A stretch of DNA of 41,657 nucleotides from Thermoproteota archaeon (GTDB lineage Archaea; Korarchaeota; Korarchaeia; Korarchaeales; Korarchaeaceae). Both the position numbers and the translations under genes were made by a program. The stretch covers positions 1-41,657 of the forward strand of contig JAOZGP010000015.1 in NCBI GenBank assembly GCA_027491735.1, in the 5' to 3' direction. Shown here piece by piece: positions 34,870-41,574 of the stretch. Numbering within the stretch: position 1 is the first letter of the stretch; each line of letters begins with the position of its first letter. The notes below the pieces were generated by a model. It made no database searches. It saw nothing but the letters and a program-made list of their open reading frames with translations, and was not told the origin of the DNA.

Positions 34870-34978
34870 ATCACTAAACTTAAAAAATGTTCATCAGCCC
34901 CTGAGATCCTGAAGTGAGTTTAATAAGCCTTTCAGAGAATGGTTAAATAGAACAAAGGCCCATGTAGATTGCCACTAG

Positions 34979-36028
34979 GTGCAATCCATGAAAGCCAAGA
35001 TCTCAAGGGCGAGCTTCGCTCGGGAAGTGAGCCGCAGTCTTAGAGATAAGAGTCCCTGGATCATTGTGGATGACCCTGGGTTATGGATTGAATGTAAAAA
35101 GAGAACCTCTATTGAGGATCTGGATGTTATCCTTTACCTCCACGCTAGTCTAGGATACAACTACGATTCCAAAGACTATCTGTTCAAGATAAAGCCCATT
35201 GTATTGGTGTCGGATTCGGAGAGAAGGAATTGGATTGTTCTTGACTCTCCGAGCCAGCTGGCTAGGATCTATGGATCGAGCTTCATATCGGGTATAGAGA
35301 AGCGACCGGCAGCCTTTCTGGAGGAGGAGAACATAGATAAAGAGATGCTCTTCAAGCTCTACAAGAAGTTCGGAGAAGGAGGGGTTTTTCATCCGAGAGT
35401 TTCCTGGAAGAGCATGATGGGTCTATCGGACTCAGTGGGAATCTTCGTGACCCGCGTAGATCCAGTTGACTCCTCACGCCTATCGGATTGCAGGACCAAA
35501 GTTCTCTCTGTGGTGATGAGCAGAAAGTTTATAGATGGGGATTATTCCCTAAAAGCGAGCTTACCCTTCATGCTGGGATCTTGGGAGACAAGCTCCTTCA
35601 TTGAGAATTTTGGATTGGACTTTGAGGACATAATATCGCTGGAGGATGACGTGCAGAGTGTTATGGAGGACCCCCAGGAGGTCATAAAGCTCACTGGATT
35701 TATGAGCATCCTTAGGACAGGTGCCACCTTCGAGGAGAGAGAAGGCATCTGTGATCTTGAGATAGAGCTCTATTGGATAAGCTCCTCCCTTTTGAGGAGA
35801 AATGGTCGTGTGTTCGTTAAAGATGTGATGAGGCTACTAGCAAAAGACTGTTTAGAAGGAGAGAGAGTACGAGGCTCCATTTGGAACACGTCTTTCTGGA
35901 AGAAGACTTTGAACAAGTCGATAAGAAGCATGTTAAGGAAATGGCGTGCAGAGACCAGATCTAGAGGAATTAGGGAGAAGCTCAAAGCCTATAAAGGAGC
36001 CGAAAGGAGGATCACTTCCAGTATTTGA
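34979..36028 (+). CDS. Protein of unknown function, 349 aa
   Basis: Not recognised. It has no signal peptide or membrane helix. The N-terminal ~100 residues (SPWIIVDDPGLWIECKKR, then FKIKPIVLVSDSERRNWIVL) have strand-helix alternation like a small alpha/beta domain. The last ~75 are basic and helical (KKTLNKSIRSMLRKWRAETR), suggesting nucleic-acid or membrane-surface contact. Cysteines are few and no known catalytic motif is apparent. Start may be GTG at 34979 or ATG at 34988; a TATA-like GGTTAAATAG (34941-34950) is about 35 bases upstream. A small ATTGC/GCAAT hairpin covers the first codons. Confidence 0.6.
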   Translation: MQSMKAKISRASFAREVSRSLRDKSPWIIVDDPGLWIECKKRTSIEDLDVILYLHASLGYNYDSKDYLFKIKPIVLVSDSERRNWIVLDSPSQLARIYGSSFISGIEKRPAAFLEEENIDKEMLFKLYKKFGEGGVFHPRVSWKSMMGLSDSVGIFVTRVDPVDSSRLSDCRTKVLSVVMSRKFIDGDYSLKASLPFMLGSWETSSFIENFGLDFEDIISLEDDVQSVMEDPQEVIKLTGFMSILRTGATFEEREGICDLEIELYWISSSLLRRNGRVFVKDVMRLLAKDCLEGERVRGSIWNTSFWKKTLNKSIRSMLRKWRAETRSRGIREKLKAYKGAERRITSSI

Positions 36029-36141
36029 GCCTTGTGAGGCAGCTTCGTTCATGGGCATTTGTGGACATCGAATCAAGGGAGTTTTTAGTTTTATTGTAAA
36101 TCAGGTCTGGCCTAGAGCACCGAAACTCCTTAAAGGAGGAT
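36029..36141. other. Intergenic stretch before a putative small gene
   Basis: No gene of normal size. An AT-rich run GTTTTTAGTTTTATTGTAAAT (36081-36100) may hold a promoter. CTCC-TTAAA-GGAG at about 36126-36138 can pair, with GGAG being part of the Shine-Dalgarno of the next ORF. Confidence 0.4.
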
Positions 36142-36342
36142 ATGGCGGTTCTCCCTTCGTGGAGAGAGCGGGATCGCCCTGAAGGGGACGAGACCTATGA
36201 CCTGATCCTGATGAACCCGGAGAGGACTGAGATCGGTGTGCCCAGGACCGGATGCATGTCCTGTGAGGGACCACGTCCGCTGAACCGAGCTCCCTTTGAT
36301 CCCCTTGAATACCCCCCTTATGACCCCTCTTCTTCAGATTGA
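36142..36342 (+). CDS. Putative small protein, 66 aa
   Basis: A GC-rich frame starting MAVLPSWRERDRPEGDETYD with AAAGGAGGAT, an excellent ribosome-binding site, 5 bases before the ATG. It has a CMSC motif and ends in a proline-rich tail (FDPLEYPPYDPSSSD). No family is recognised. It is followed by AAGCGTTTTTATT, possibly a terminator. Alternatively the region is a non-coding RNA with accidental ORF. Evidence is the ribosome-binding site and position only. Confidence 0.4.
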   Translation: MAVLPSWRERDRPEGDETYDLILMNPERTEIGVPRTGCMSCEGPRPLNRAPFDPLEYPPYDPSSSD

Positions 36343-36492
36343 TAGAGAAAGAAGCGTTTTTATTCAAAGGAGAAATTATTGTCCCGTTCTTTTCGTGTTT
36401 TTTCTTAATTGAAGCGTTTTGCTTGGTCCCATAAAGTTTTTATTTGGACTCGTTGATTCATTCCTTGTTCATTCGAAGGAGGTGAGGATATA
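36343..36492 (+). promoter_or_regulatory. Leader and promoter of speD-like gene
   Basis: GAAGCGTTTT occurs twice at 36351-36360 and 36411-36420, 60 bases apart. A TATA-like TTTTTATTT (36437-36445) lies about 25 bases before a probable transcript start. AAGGAGGTGAGG lies just before the ATG at 36493. Confidence 0.5.
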
Positions 36493-36873
36493 ATGGTTCA
36501 GGCCTTCGAGTTCCATGTTATAGGTGAAATATACGATGCTGACAGGAGTTTGATGAATGATCCCGGATTTCTCCAGGAGGCCATAGTCTCTGCCGTTGTC
36601 GGATCAGGTCTCACTCTCTTCGATGTTTACGTTCATGAGCAGAGGAGCGGGCTCATAGGCATCGGCGTCATAGGGGAATCGCATGTGGCGGTTCGAACCT
36701 GGCCCGATGTAGGGATTGTGACCGTGGAGGTATCGTCCTGTAAGGACGCTGAGAGCACGTGGATGGTCTATAGAAGACTTGTGGAGATGTTTAGAGGTAA
36801 AAGCGGGAATGCCATGGAGATCAGAAGTGAAATAAGGGTAATCCAGAAGGCTCTACTGCAGAAAGCAGTATAG
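36493..36873 (+). CDS. speD: SpeD-like pyruvoyl decarboxylase (AdoMet or arginine decarboxylase family), altered site
   Basis: A 126-aa protein of the prokaryotic SpeD family, which cleaves itself at Glu-Ser to make a pyruvoyl group. The site appears as IGESHVAVRTWPDVGIVTV. The serine (for pyruvoyl) and the later conserved cysteine (SSCKDAES) are kept at the usual +20 spacing. The histidine five residues after the serine (ESHxxxH in Thermotoga SpeD, needed for processing) is arginine here. N-terminal HVIGEIY fits the family. It could be an AdoMet decarboxylase, an archaeal arginine decarboxylase relative, or an unprocessed variant. Confidence 0.75.
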   Translation: MVQAFEFHVIGEIYDADRSLMNDPGFLQEAIVSAVVGSGLTLFDVYVHEQRSGLIGIGVIGESHVAVRTWPDVGIVTVEVSSCKDAESTWMVYRRLVEMFRGKSGNAMEIRSEIRVIQKALLQKAV

Positions 36874-36895
36874 CTTTCATCCAATTTTGAGTAGC

Positions 36896-37735
36896 TCACT
36901 GCTTTTTTAGCTCGAGATGTATCCTCCCAAAACCTACGGACCTCCCCACTCCTACGCCGCATATCTCTCCGAATCTGAACAAAGTGTTAGCCCAGGCGGC
37001 CATGGAGGAATGGGCCTCCCTCTCCCATCCAGGATGTTCTATTACTTTATAATTTACCCACCCTACAAAGCCCACCACAGACTTGTCAGCTCCCAGAGGA
37101 ATGGGCCTGCTGGTGCACAGCTCATAACCAGTCTCAACTATGCTAAGAGCTGCCCATGTGGAAATTATCTTCGGACGAGGACATTTTACGGGAGATCTAA
37201 GGTTCCAAAGAGCCGATAGAGAGAACAGTATCTTTCTAGGGCTCGGGTATAGATCGCAATACACCGTCGATGCTTTTCTCAGGCAAGTGGGAGTCAGAAA
37301 CTTTATCCTGAATGAGTGCAGTGGCTCTTTTGTTATCAGGGAGTCATAGGTGTGCTCGCTCCAGAAGGCATCTTTCACCTCCAACGATATTTCCCCAAGC
37401 CTTATAATGGGCTTCTTCAGCAGCCATACTCTCAGAGGGTTGAGGAGGTTGCTGTTAAAGAGGACAACACCAGCCTCCAGAGAGTCTCCGGTGTTCACCT
37501 GAAACTCCTGTGTTCCACACCAAGCCTTCCACGGAACGGGAGGTATTGGGGGGTTAACTACGATCTCGCTGGAGTAGCTGCTGTCCAGGATTCTGGACGC
37601 CATCGGATCCGTGGACCTTATGGCCCTCTTGAAGGTGGACAGGAGCTCGCTTCCTGCTAACCCCAGCTCCCCGTCCTCCCTACAGGTCATGTTGATATCC
37701 AATCGATAGAGCTTGTGTTCCTCCTCATTCTCCAT
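36896..37735 (-). CDS. cas6: Cas6-family CRISPR endoribonuclease
   Basis: A 279-aa RAMP-fold protein. It has the C-terminal glycine-rich loop GICGVGVGRSVGFGRIHLE-like segment (residues ~258-276), the SFRIKFLTPTCLRK strand and the LFSLSALWN helix, followed by VGFVGWVNYKV, all as in Cas6. Cas6 cuts CRISPR transcripts into crRNAs. No CRISPR repeats or other cas genes are in the window, so it is solitary here. It converges with speD across about 20 bases and diverges from the P-loop kinase gene. Confidence 0.75.
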   Translation of the reverse strand: MENEEEHKLYRLDINMTCREDGELGLAGSELLSTFKRAIRSTDPMASRILDSSYSSEIVVNPPIPPVPWKAWCGTQEFQVNTGDSLEAGVVLFNSNLLNPLRVWLLKKPIIRLGEISLEVKDAFWSEHTYDSLITKEPLHSFRIKFLTPTCLRKASTVYCDLYPSPRKILFSLSALWNLRSPVKCPRPKIISTWAALSIVETGYELCTSRPIPLGADKSVVGFVGWVNYKVIEHPGWEREAHSSMAAWANTLFRFGEICGVGVGRSVGFGRIHLELKKQ

Positions 37736-37796
37736 GTGGATCTGATGTCTTCTCCACCCACTTTTTATTAATTTCTTAGGCCGCTAGGATGCCCGA

Positions 37797-38372
37797 GTGG
37801 GTATGCTCAGGTACAAGTACGTGGGGCTTGTTGGTCTGCCGGGATCTGGTAAAGATCTCGCCGCTGAGATATTACGTGAGGAGCTGGGATTTGTCCCCAT
37901 CAGGATGAGTGAGGAACTTTCAAAGAGGATCAGGGAGATGGGCGTGAATCCGACAAGAGATAAGCTTAGAGAATTTGGAATGAAGCTTAGAAGGGAAAGA
38001 GGTGCGTATGCCATTGCTGAAATGGTATTGGAGCGTATAAAGGAGATGGAAAGGGAGATCAACCCTCCTGGTTTCGTGATAAATGGCATAAGAAATGTGG
38101 AGGAGATCGACTTCTTCAGGAAGAAGCTAGGGTCTTCTTTCCTATCTCTGACGATTTACGCCCCCAGAGATCTGAGATATGTTAGATTACTCAGGAGAGG
38201 AAGAAGGGGATTCGATAAAGAGACTTATGAGGAGTTCCTCCTTGAGGACAGGAGGGAGGTCGAGACCTTCAATCTGGGAAATGCCATGATTCTTGCGGAC
38301 AAGCTCGTAATCAACGATAAAGATAGTGAGAGCCTTAAGTACGCGCTTCTGAGAGCTATTCTGGATATATAA
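37797..38372 (+). CDS. P-loop nucleotide kinase-like protein (UPF0200)
   Basis: A 191-aa P-loop protein with Walker A GLPGSGKD (about residues 13-20) and an arginine-rich lid region (YVRLLRRGRRGFDKETY). The pattern fits the archaeal UPF0200 family, distantly like dephospho-CoA or adenylate kinases. Substrate is unknown. GTG at 37797 or ATG at 37803 can be the start; a shared TATA-like CTTTTTATTAATTT lies before it. Confidence 0.8.
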   Translation: MGMLRYKYVGLVGLPGSGKDLAAEILREELGFVPIRMSEELSKRIREMGVNPTRDKLREFGMKLRRERGAYAIAEMVLERIKEMEREINPPGFVINGIRNVEEIDFFRKKLGSSFLSLTIYAPRDLRYVRLLRRGRRGFDKETYEEFLLEDRREVETFNLGNAMILADKLVINDKDSESLKYALLRAILDI

Positions 38373-38549
38373 TGTTTTCTACTCCCTCAACTTACCTGAA
38401 AGTCGCTAAGAAAGCCCTCATTTTAACGAGGGGATGGGGTTGGGTGTTGGTAGTTTTATACCGCAGAGGAAGCAGCTTTGCCGCATACTCCTTGACCTCC
38501 ATGAGACTTTCATCGTAAAGCTCTGGTCTTTAGACGGAAGAGGTCGCTG
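38373..38549. terminator. Intergenic, convergent; hairpin CCCTC/GAGGG
   Basis: No gene is seen. CCCTC (38415-38419) pairs with GAGGG (38428-38432) around an 8-base loop. A T-rich TTTTCT directly follows the kinase stop. The rest up to the radical SAM stop is featureless. Confidence 0.4.
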
Positions 38550-39578
38550 TCAGGATACTGACCTCCAGTTCAATCTCAGCTCATCGGCATAACCTCTGGC
38601 GACGAGAACTTCCTGGAGTGAGATCCTCCTCCCGAGTATGGGGTGCTTGTGGGCCTTGTACTCCGGTCTGTACTGTCCCATGACGTTGACCAACGTGTTC
38701 GGGATGTTCTCCCTGATCCATCTGAGAATAGGCATTGTACAGCACTCGAGATGACCCGGAAGAACCAGGTGCCTGATGATAATCTCACCTCCGAGCTCGT
38801 ATATTTTCCTCAAGTTTCTTGTGAGGATCTCCCTGTAATTTCTCGCCCTGCTGAGCTCCATGGCATGAGCATCATCCCAGTATTTAAAATCGGGCAACCA
38901 GAGGTCCACGACCCCCACGAGGAGCTCAAGGGTCTCTGGCGTCAGGTACAGATTTGAGTTCCATATGATGGGAAGATTTCCTGTATACACCCTGAGTGCC
39001 CCAAGTATCGTGTGGATGTTCGGCGTGGGATCCCCTCCCACCAGGTTTATGTTTATTGCTCCCCTTCTCTCCAGCTCGAGCATTATGGATGCCAGCTCGC
39101 GAGGCCCAACGCTGGCCCCTGATCCAGGGTTTCTGGAGATATCCCAGTTTTGACAATATATGCAGTGGAAATTGCACCCTGAGAAGAAGATAGTCCCCGA
39201 CGGAACAAGGGGCGGTTCCTCGCCGAGATGGAGAAAGGCGCTCGCTACTCTCGATGTATAACCCACTCCACAGACCCCTGTAGATGTTCTTCTATTAACT
39301 GCGCAGTTCATCTCACAGAACTTACAGCTCTCAACGAGCTTCTCAGCTATTTTATGCTTTAAGTCAAGAAGAGAGAATTTAGGGGTCTCCTTGAGGATTC
39401 TTCGGTGCTCGCCCTTTCTTACAAGCTCAAGAAGCTCAATTGTCCTCTCCAAATTTTCCTCTCGAGGATCGCTCTCCTCAGATGAGGGCATATGCTTTGC
39501 GACGACAAATAAGGGGATTTCCTCGCCACGTGCTACTTTGAGATACCTCCTTATAAGATCTAGTTCCTCGGAGCTCAT
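38550..39578 (-). CDS. PflX-like radical SAM protein (COG1313 type)
   Basis: About 342 aa from ATG at 39576-39578 (MSSEELDLIRRYLK). An N-terminal cysteine cluster CKFCEMNCAVNR...GVCGVG precedes the radical SAM site FFSGCNFHCIYCQNWDIS (CxxxCxxC). VGGDPTPNI is the SAM-contact region. RIHL-like IIIRHLVLPGHLECC comes later. This order matches the PflX group, related to pyruvate-formate-lyase activases. The frame is open upstream to 39809, but those codons lie over a GC-rich structured element and read as low-complexity R/P/A-rich sequence, so I start at 39578. Confidence 0.85.
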   Translation of the reverse strand: MSSEELDLIRRYLKVARGEEIPLFVVAKHMPSSEESDPREENLERTIELLELVRKGEHRRILKETPKFSLLDLKHKIAEKLVESCKFCEMNCAVNRRTSTGVCGVGYTSRVASAFLHLGEEPPLVPSGTIFFSGCNFHCIYCQNWDISRNPGSGASVGPRELASIMLELERRGAININLVGGDPTPNIHTILGALRVYTGNLPIIWNSNLYLTPETLELLVGVVDLWLPDFKYWDDAHAMELSRARNYREILTRNLRKIYELGGEIIIRHLVLPGHLECCTMPILRWIRENIPNTLVNVMGQYRPEYKAHKHPILGRRISLQEVLVARGYADELRLNWRSVS

Positions 39579-39590
39579 GTTGGAGACCCT

Positions 39591-39733
39591 TGGGGGCCGC
39601 TGCAACCACCGCGCTCGAAGGAGGCATGACAGCCGAGGCGGGGTCCAATACTTGACCCCTCTCCTTCCCCCTCGAGGGGCACTAGCCTCCCCTGACCTTT
39701 GCGGGGAGGATGTCCCCTGGGCAGCGGCCCCCA
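39591..39733. ncRNA. GC-rich multi-hairpin RNA candidate
   Basis: The ends pair perfectly: TGGGGGCCGCTGC (39591-39603) with GCAGCGGCCCCCA (39721-39733), 13 bp. Inside are three more perfect helices: GGGGTC/GACCCC (39640-39645 with 39654-39659), palindrome CCCCTCGAGGGG (39668-39679) and CCTCCCC/GGGGAGG (39686-39692 with 39703-39709). The region is far more GC-rich than its surroundings. It lies between divergent genes, ending 12 bases before the radical SAM start on the minus strand, so it is either that gene's structured leader or a separate RNA. I could not match it to SRP, RNase P, or riboswitch motifs. Confidence 0.6.
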
Positions 39734-39832
39734 TAGATAAGGGAGGATGAGAAATTAAAGTTTTATCGATGATGGCTGACCAGGTTAAGGTTAATTCGAT
39801 CCAACACACAACTGTTGTTCAGGAGGTAAGCC

Positions 39833-40684
39833 TTGATGAGGCTTGATAGAACTCGCTTCGGACCGGCTGGTTTTCCCATAGATGCAGGCCGTGATGAGGC
39901 CTTCAGATATCTGAACAGCATAGGTCTAGATGGAATGGAATATCAGGCCGTCAGAAGAGTTCCCACCAACGAGAAGGTCCTCAGATCCATCAAAGAAGAG
40001 GCAGAGAGGTACGACGTGCTTCTCACCGTACACGCTCCCTACGCGATAAACTTGGCTGCAGAAACGGAAGAGAAGAGGAAAGCCAGCATCATGAGGATAG
40101 TTGCAGCTGCAGAAGCAGCTCACAAGATGGGGGCCCTTCACGTCACGTTTCATCCCGGATATTACCTGAAAAGAAGTCCTGAAGGGGCTCTAAGAATCGC
40201 AATAGACTCATTGAGAGAGGTCATCAGAGAGATGAAATCTAGAGGGCTCAATCATATAGAGCTGGGTCCCGAAACTACGGGAAAGCCTAATCAGCTTGGA
40301 TCTCTCGAGGAGGTCATAACGATGGCGGAGGAGCTGGACAACGTTCTACCCACAGTAGATTTCGCGCACATCCACGTGAGGGAAAAGGAAGGACGGATAA
40401 GATGTAAGGAGGATTATCGTAGAATAGTCGAGATCATTGAGAGAAGACTCGGAAGCGCTGATGGTCTCGTTATACACTTCACCGAGGTTGAGGCTACCTC
40501 AAAAGGATACGGTGAGAGAAGGCACCATGAGCTCGGATCGGGATATGGACCGAATTTCGAGCCGCTGGCTGAAGTGATGGTTGAGCTGGGAGTCAAGTGG
40601 TTTGTGGTCTCAGAAAGCCCTATCTTGGAGAGGGACTCCATCAAGATGAGGGATATGTACAGGAGAAAGCTCTCAAAGATGTGA
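39833..40684 (+). CDS. nfo: Endonuclease-IV-like TIM-barrel protein
   Basis: A 283-aa xylose-isomerase-like barrel of the endonuclease IV (AP endonuclease) family, DNA base-excision repair. Metal-ligand positions appear in order: His in LLTVHAPYAI, His in VTFHPGYYL, Glu in HIELGPETTG, Asp and His in PTVDFAHIHVR, His in LVIHFT, and Glu in VVSESPIL. The start is ATG 39836 (or TTG 39833) with CAGGAGGTAAG upstream, plus a TATA-like TTAAAGTTTTAT about 70 bases upstream. The N-terminus (TRFGPAGFPIDA) differs somewhat from bacterial Nfo. Confidence 0.85.
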   Translation: MMRLDRTRFGPAGFPIDAGRDEAFRYLNSIGLDGMEYQAVRRVPTNEKVLRSIKEEAERYDVLLTVHAPYAINLAAETEEKRKASIMRIVAAAEAAHKMGALHVTFHPGYYLKRSPEGALRIAIDSLREVIREMKSRGLNHIELGPETTGKPNQLGSLEEVITMAEELDNVLPTVDFAHIHVREKEGRIRCKEDYRRIVEIIERRLGSADGLVIHFTEVEATSKGYGERRHHELGSGYGPNFEPLAEVMVELGVKWFVVSESPILERDSIKMRDMYRRKLSKM

Positions 40685-40723
40685 AGAAAGTTTTATATCT
40701 TCCTGAATCTAGGAAAGCGGGAA

Positions 40724-40797
40724 GCCCGGGTGGTGTAGCCCGGCTAGCATAGAGGCCTGTCGAGCCTCAGACCCGGGTTCAAATCCCGGCCCGGGCG
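40724..40797 (+). tRNA. tRNA-Asp (GTC)
   Basis: The acceptor stem is GCCCGGG/CCCGGGC with discriminator G. The anticodon loop is CTGTCGA with anticodon GTC, between stem halves GAGGC and GCCTC. The T arm is CCGGG-TTCAAAT-CCCGG. It is 74 nt with no intron. The second AT-rich island begins at its 3' end. Confidence 0.95.
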
Positions 40798-40812
40798 CTT
40801 TTATTTCTATTC

Positions 40813-40896
40813 TAATCCATCATGGCTTTCAGAGTGGCGTATACACCTATAAGCTTTTCTCCAATTGATTCATGTTGGGTCTGATTGGGAAGGTTG
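40813..40896 (+). repeat. Dispersed repeat, copy B
   Basis: Second copy of the repeat at 9941-10030, 72 of 84 aligned positions the same by hand alignment. It lies 15 bases after tRNA-Asp and runs into the first eight codons of a small ORF. Confidence 0.8.
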
Positions 40897-41042
40897 CTGT
40901 AAAGGAAATCAGGCAGATGGAGAGACTTCAGGAATGGCTTGACAGCCTTCCTGAAATTGCAAGGGAAAAAGAATCAGCGAATGTCCTGGCTTTCGTCTTT
41001 TTTGTTGAGTTGCTCTGGATGGAATCACAGATTCAATATTGA
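40872..41042 (+). CDS. Small 56-aa protein, unknown
   Basis: The frame begins MLGLIGKVAVKEIRQM, shares MLGL-x-GKV with the ORF at 10006, and continues as an amphipathic helix (LQEWLDSLPEIAREKE), then a hydrophobic stretch VLAFVFFVELLW. Its stop overlaps the next ATG (TGATG), as in an operon. It is intact but not recognised. Base use is AT-rich, unlike the core genes. Confidence 0.45.
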   Translation: MLGLIGKVAVKEIRQMERLQEWLDSLPEIAREKESANVLAFVFFVELLWMESQIQY

Positions 41043-41260
41043 TGGTTTTGCCAGTTTTATATAGAATTTTTGAAATGAAATCTGCTTACATAAGATGTGT
41101 GGTTTTCTTTTCTGTAATGTTTATAGCCAGTTATTTGATTGGATGCCATCTACAAATATACAAATTCAAGCCAGAAGATTTAATTTATTGGTATGTCATG
41201 GCTGTGATTGTAGGGAGTATGATATATCATCTTGAAAGGAAAGAGAGGAGAAAATTTTAA
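41042..41260 (+). CDS. Small membrane protein, 72 aa
   Basis: Two hydrophobic helices (YIRCVVFFSVMFIASYLIG and LIYWYVMAVIVGSMIYHL) and a basic C-terminal end (ERKERRKF). The ATG at 41042 overlaps the previous stop; a TTG at 41039 is also possible. Function unknown. It is strongly AT-rich. Confidence 0.5.
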   Translation: MVLPVLYRIFEMKSAYIRCVVFFSVMFIASYLIGCHLQIYKFKPEDLIYWYVMAVIVGSMIYHLERKERRKF

Positions 41261-41271
41261 CCGATGAGAAA

Positions 41272-41574
41272 ATGAACAAAACATTTAATTGTAAAAACAT
41301 TCTTGCTCTTGGTATATTAAGCACATTTCTTGGTGCTTTCCTTACTTTTACTATCACAGACAGCATACTAATGGTTCTTGGAGTTTTGGCTGGTAAAATT
41401 TTAAGCAGAAGGGTAATGAAAATGACATCGCACCGCCCGATTACGCCTAACAGGTGCATATCCGACTTCGCTAACGCTTCGTCCAAATTCCTCGCTACAC
41501 TCGGAACTTCGGATATGCCCAAAACGTTATCGGAAATCGCCCGGAATAGGAGGGAAGAAACATGTTTAAGCTGA
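41272..41574 (+). CDS. Small membrane protein with odd C-terminal extension, 100 aa
   Basis: The first ~50 residues have two hydrophobic segments (ILALGILSTFLGAFLTFTI and SILMVLGVLAGKIL), then a basic RRVMKM. From about residue 52 (SHRPITPNRCISDFANASSK...) the frame runs straight through the attC-like inverted repeat at 41445-41532. That part is probably non-coding sequence read as protein, as with ORFs that run into recombination sites. The true protein may be about 50 aa plus a short tail. Confidence 0.45.
   Translation: MNKTFNCKNILALGILSTFLGAFLTFTITDSILMVLGVLAGKILSRRVMKMTSHRPITPNRCISDFANASSKFLATLGTSDMPKTLSEIARNRREETCLS
41445..41532 (+). other. attC-like hairpin (integron cassette site candidate)
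   Basis: GCCTAAC (41445-41451) fits the RYYYAAC R'' box. GTTATCG (41526-41532) fits only the GTT-A part of the R' box GTTRRRY. Between them are 10-bp inverted repeats GCATATCCGA (41456-41465) and TCGGATATGC (41509-41518) around a 43-base loop. The next ORF starts soon after, with AGGAGG. Length (88) and layout are those of attC; no integrase is in the window. Confidence 0.45.

Noticed and set aside
36130..36345. C/D-box sRNA in the GC-rich gap (CTGATGA and CTGA nearby)
   Set aside because: The C box has a wrong first base and the C' and D boxes at proper distance are missing.
36896..37735. CRISPR array near cas6
   Set aside because: I looked through the flanks for regularly spaced repeats and saw none.
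39579..39809. N-terminal extension of the radical SAM protein
   Set aside because: The codons cover the structured RNA candidate and give low-complexity R/P/A-rich peptide; a good ATG exists at 39578.
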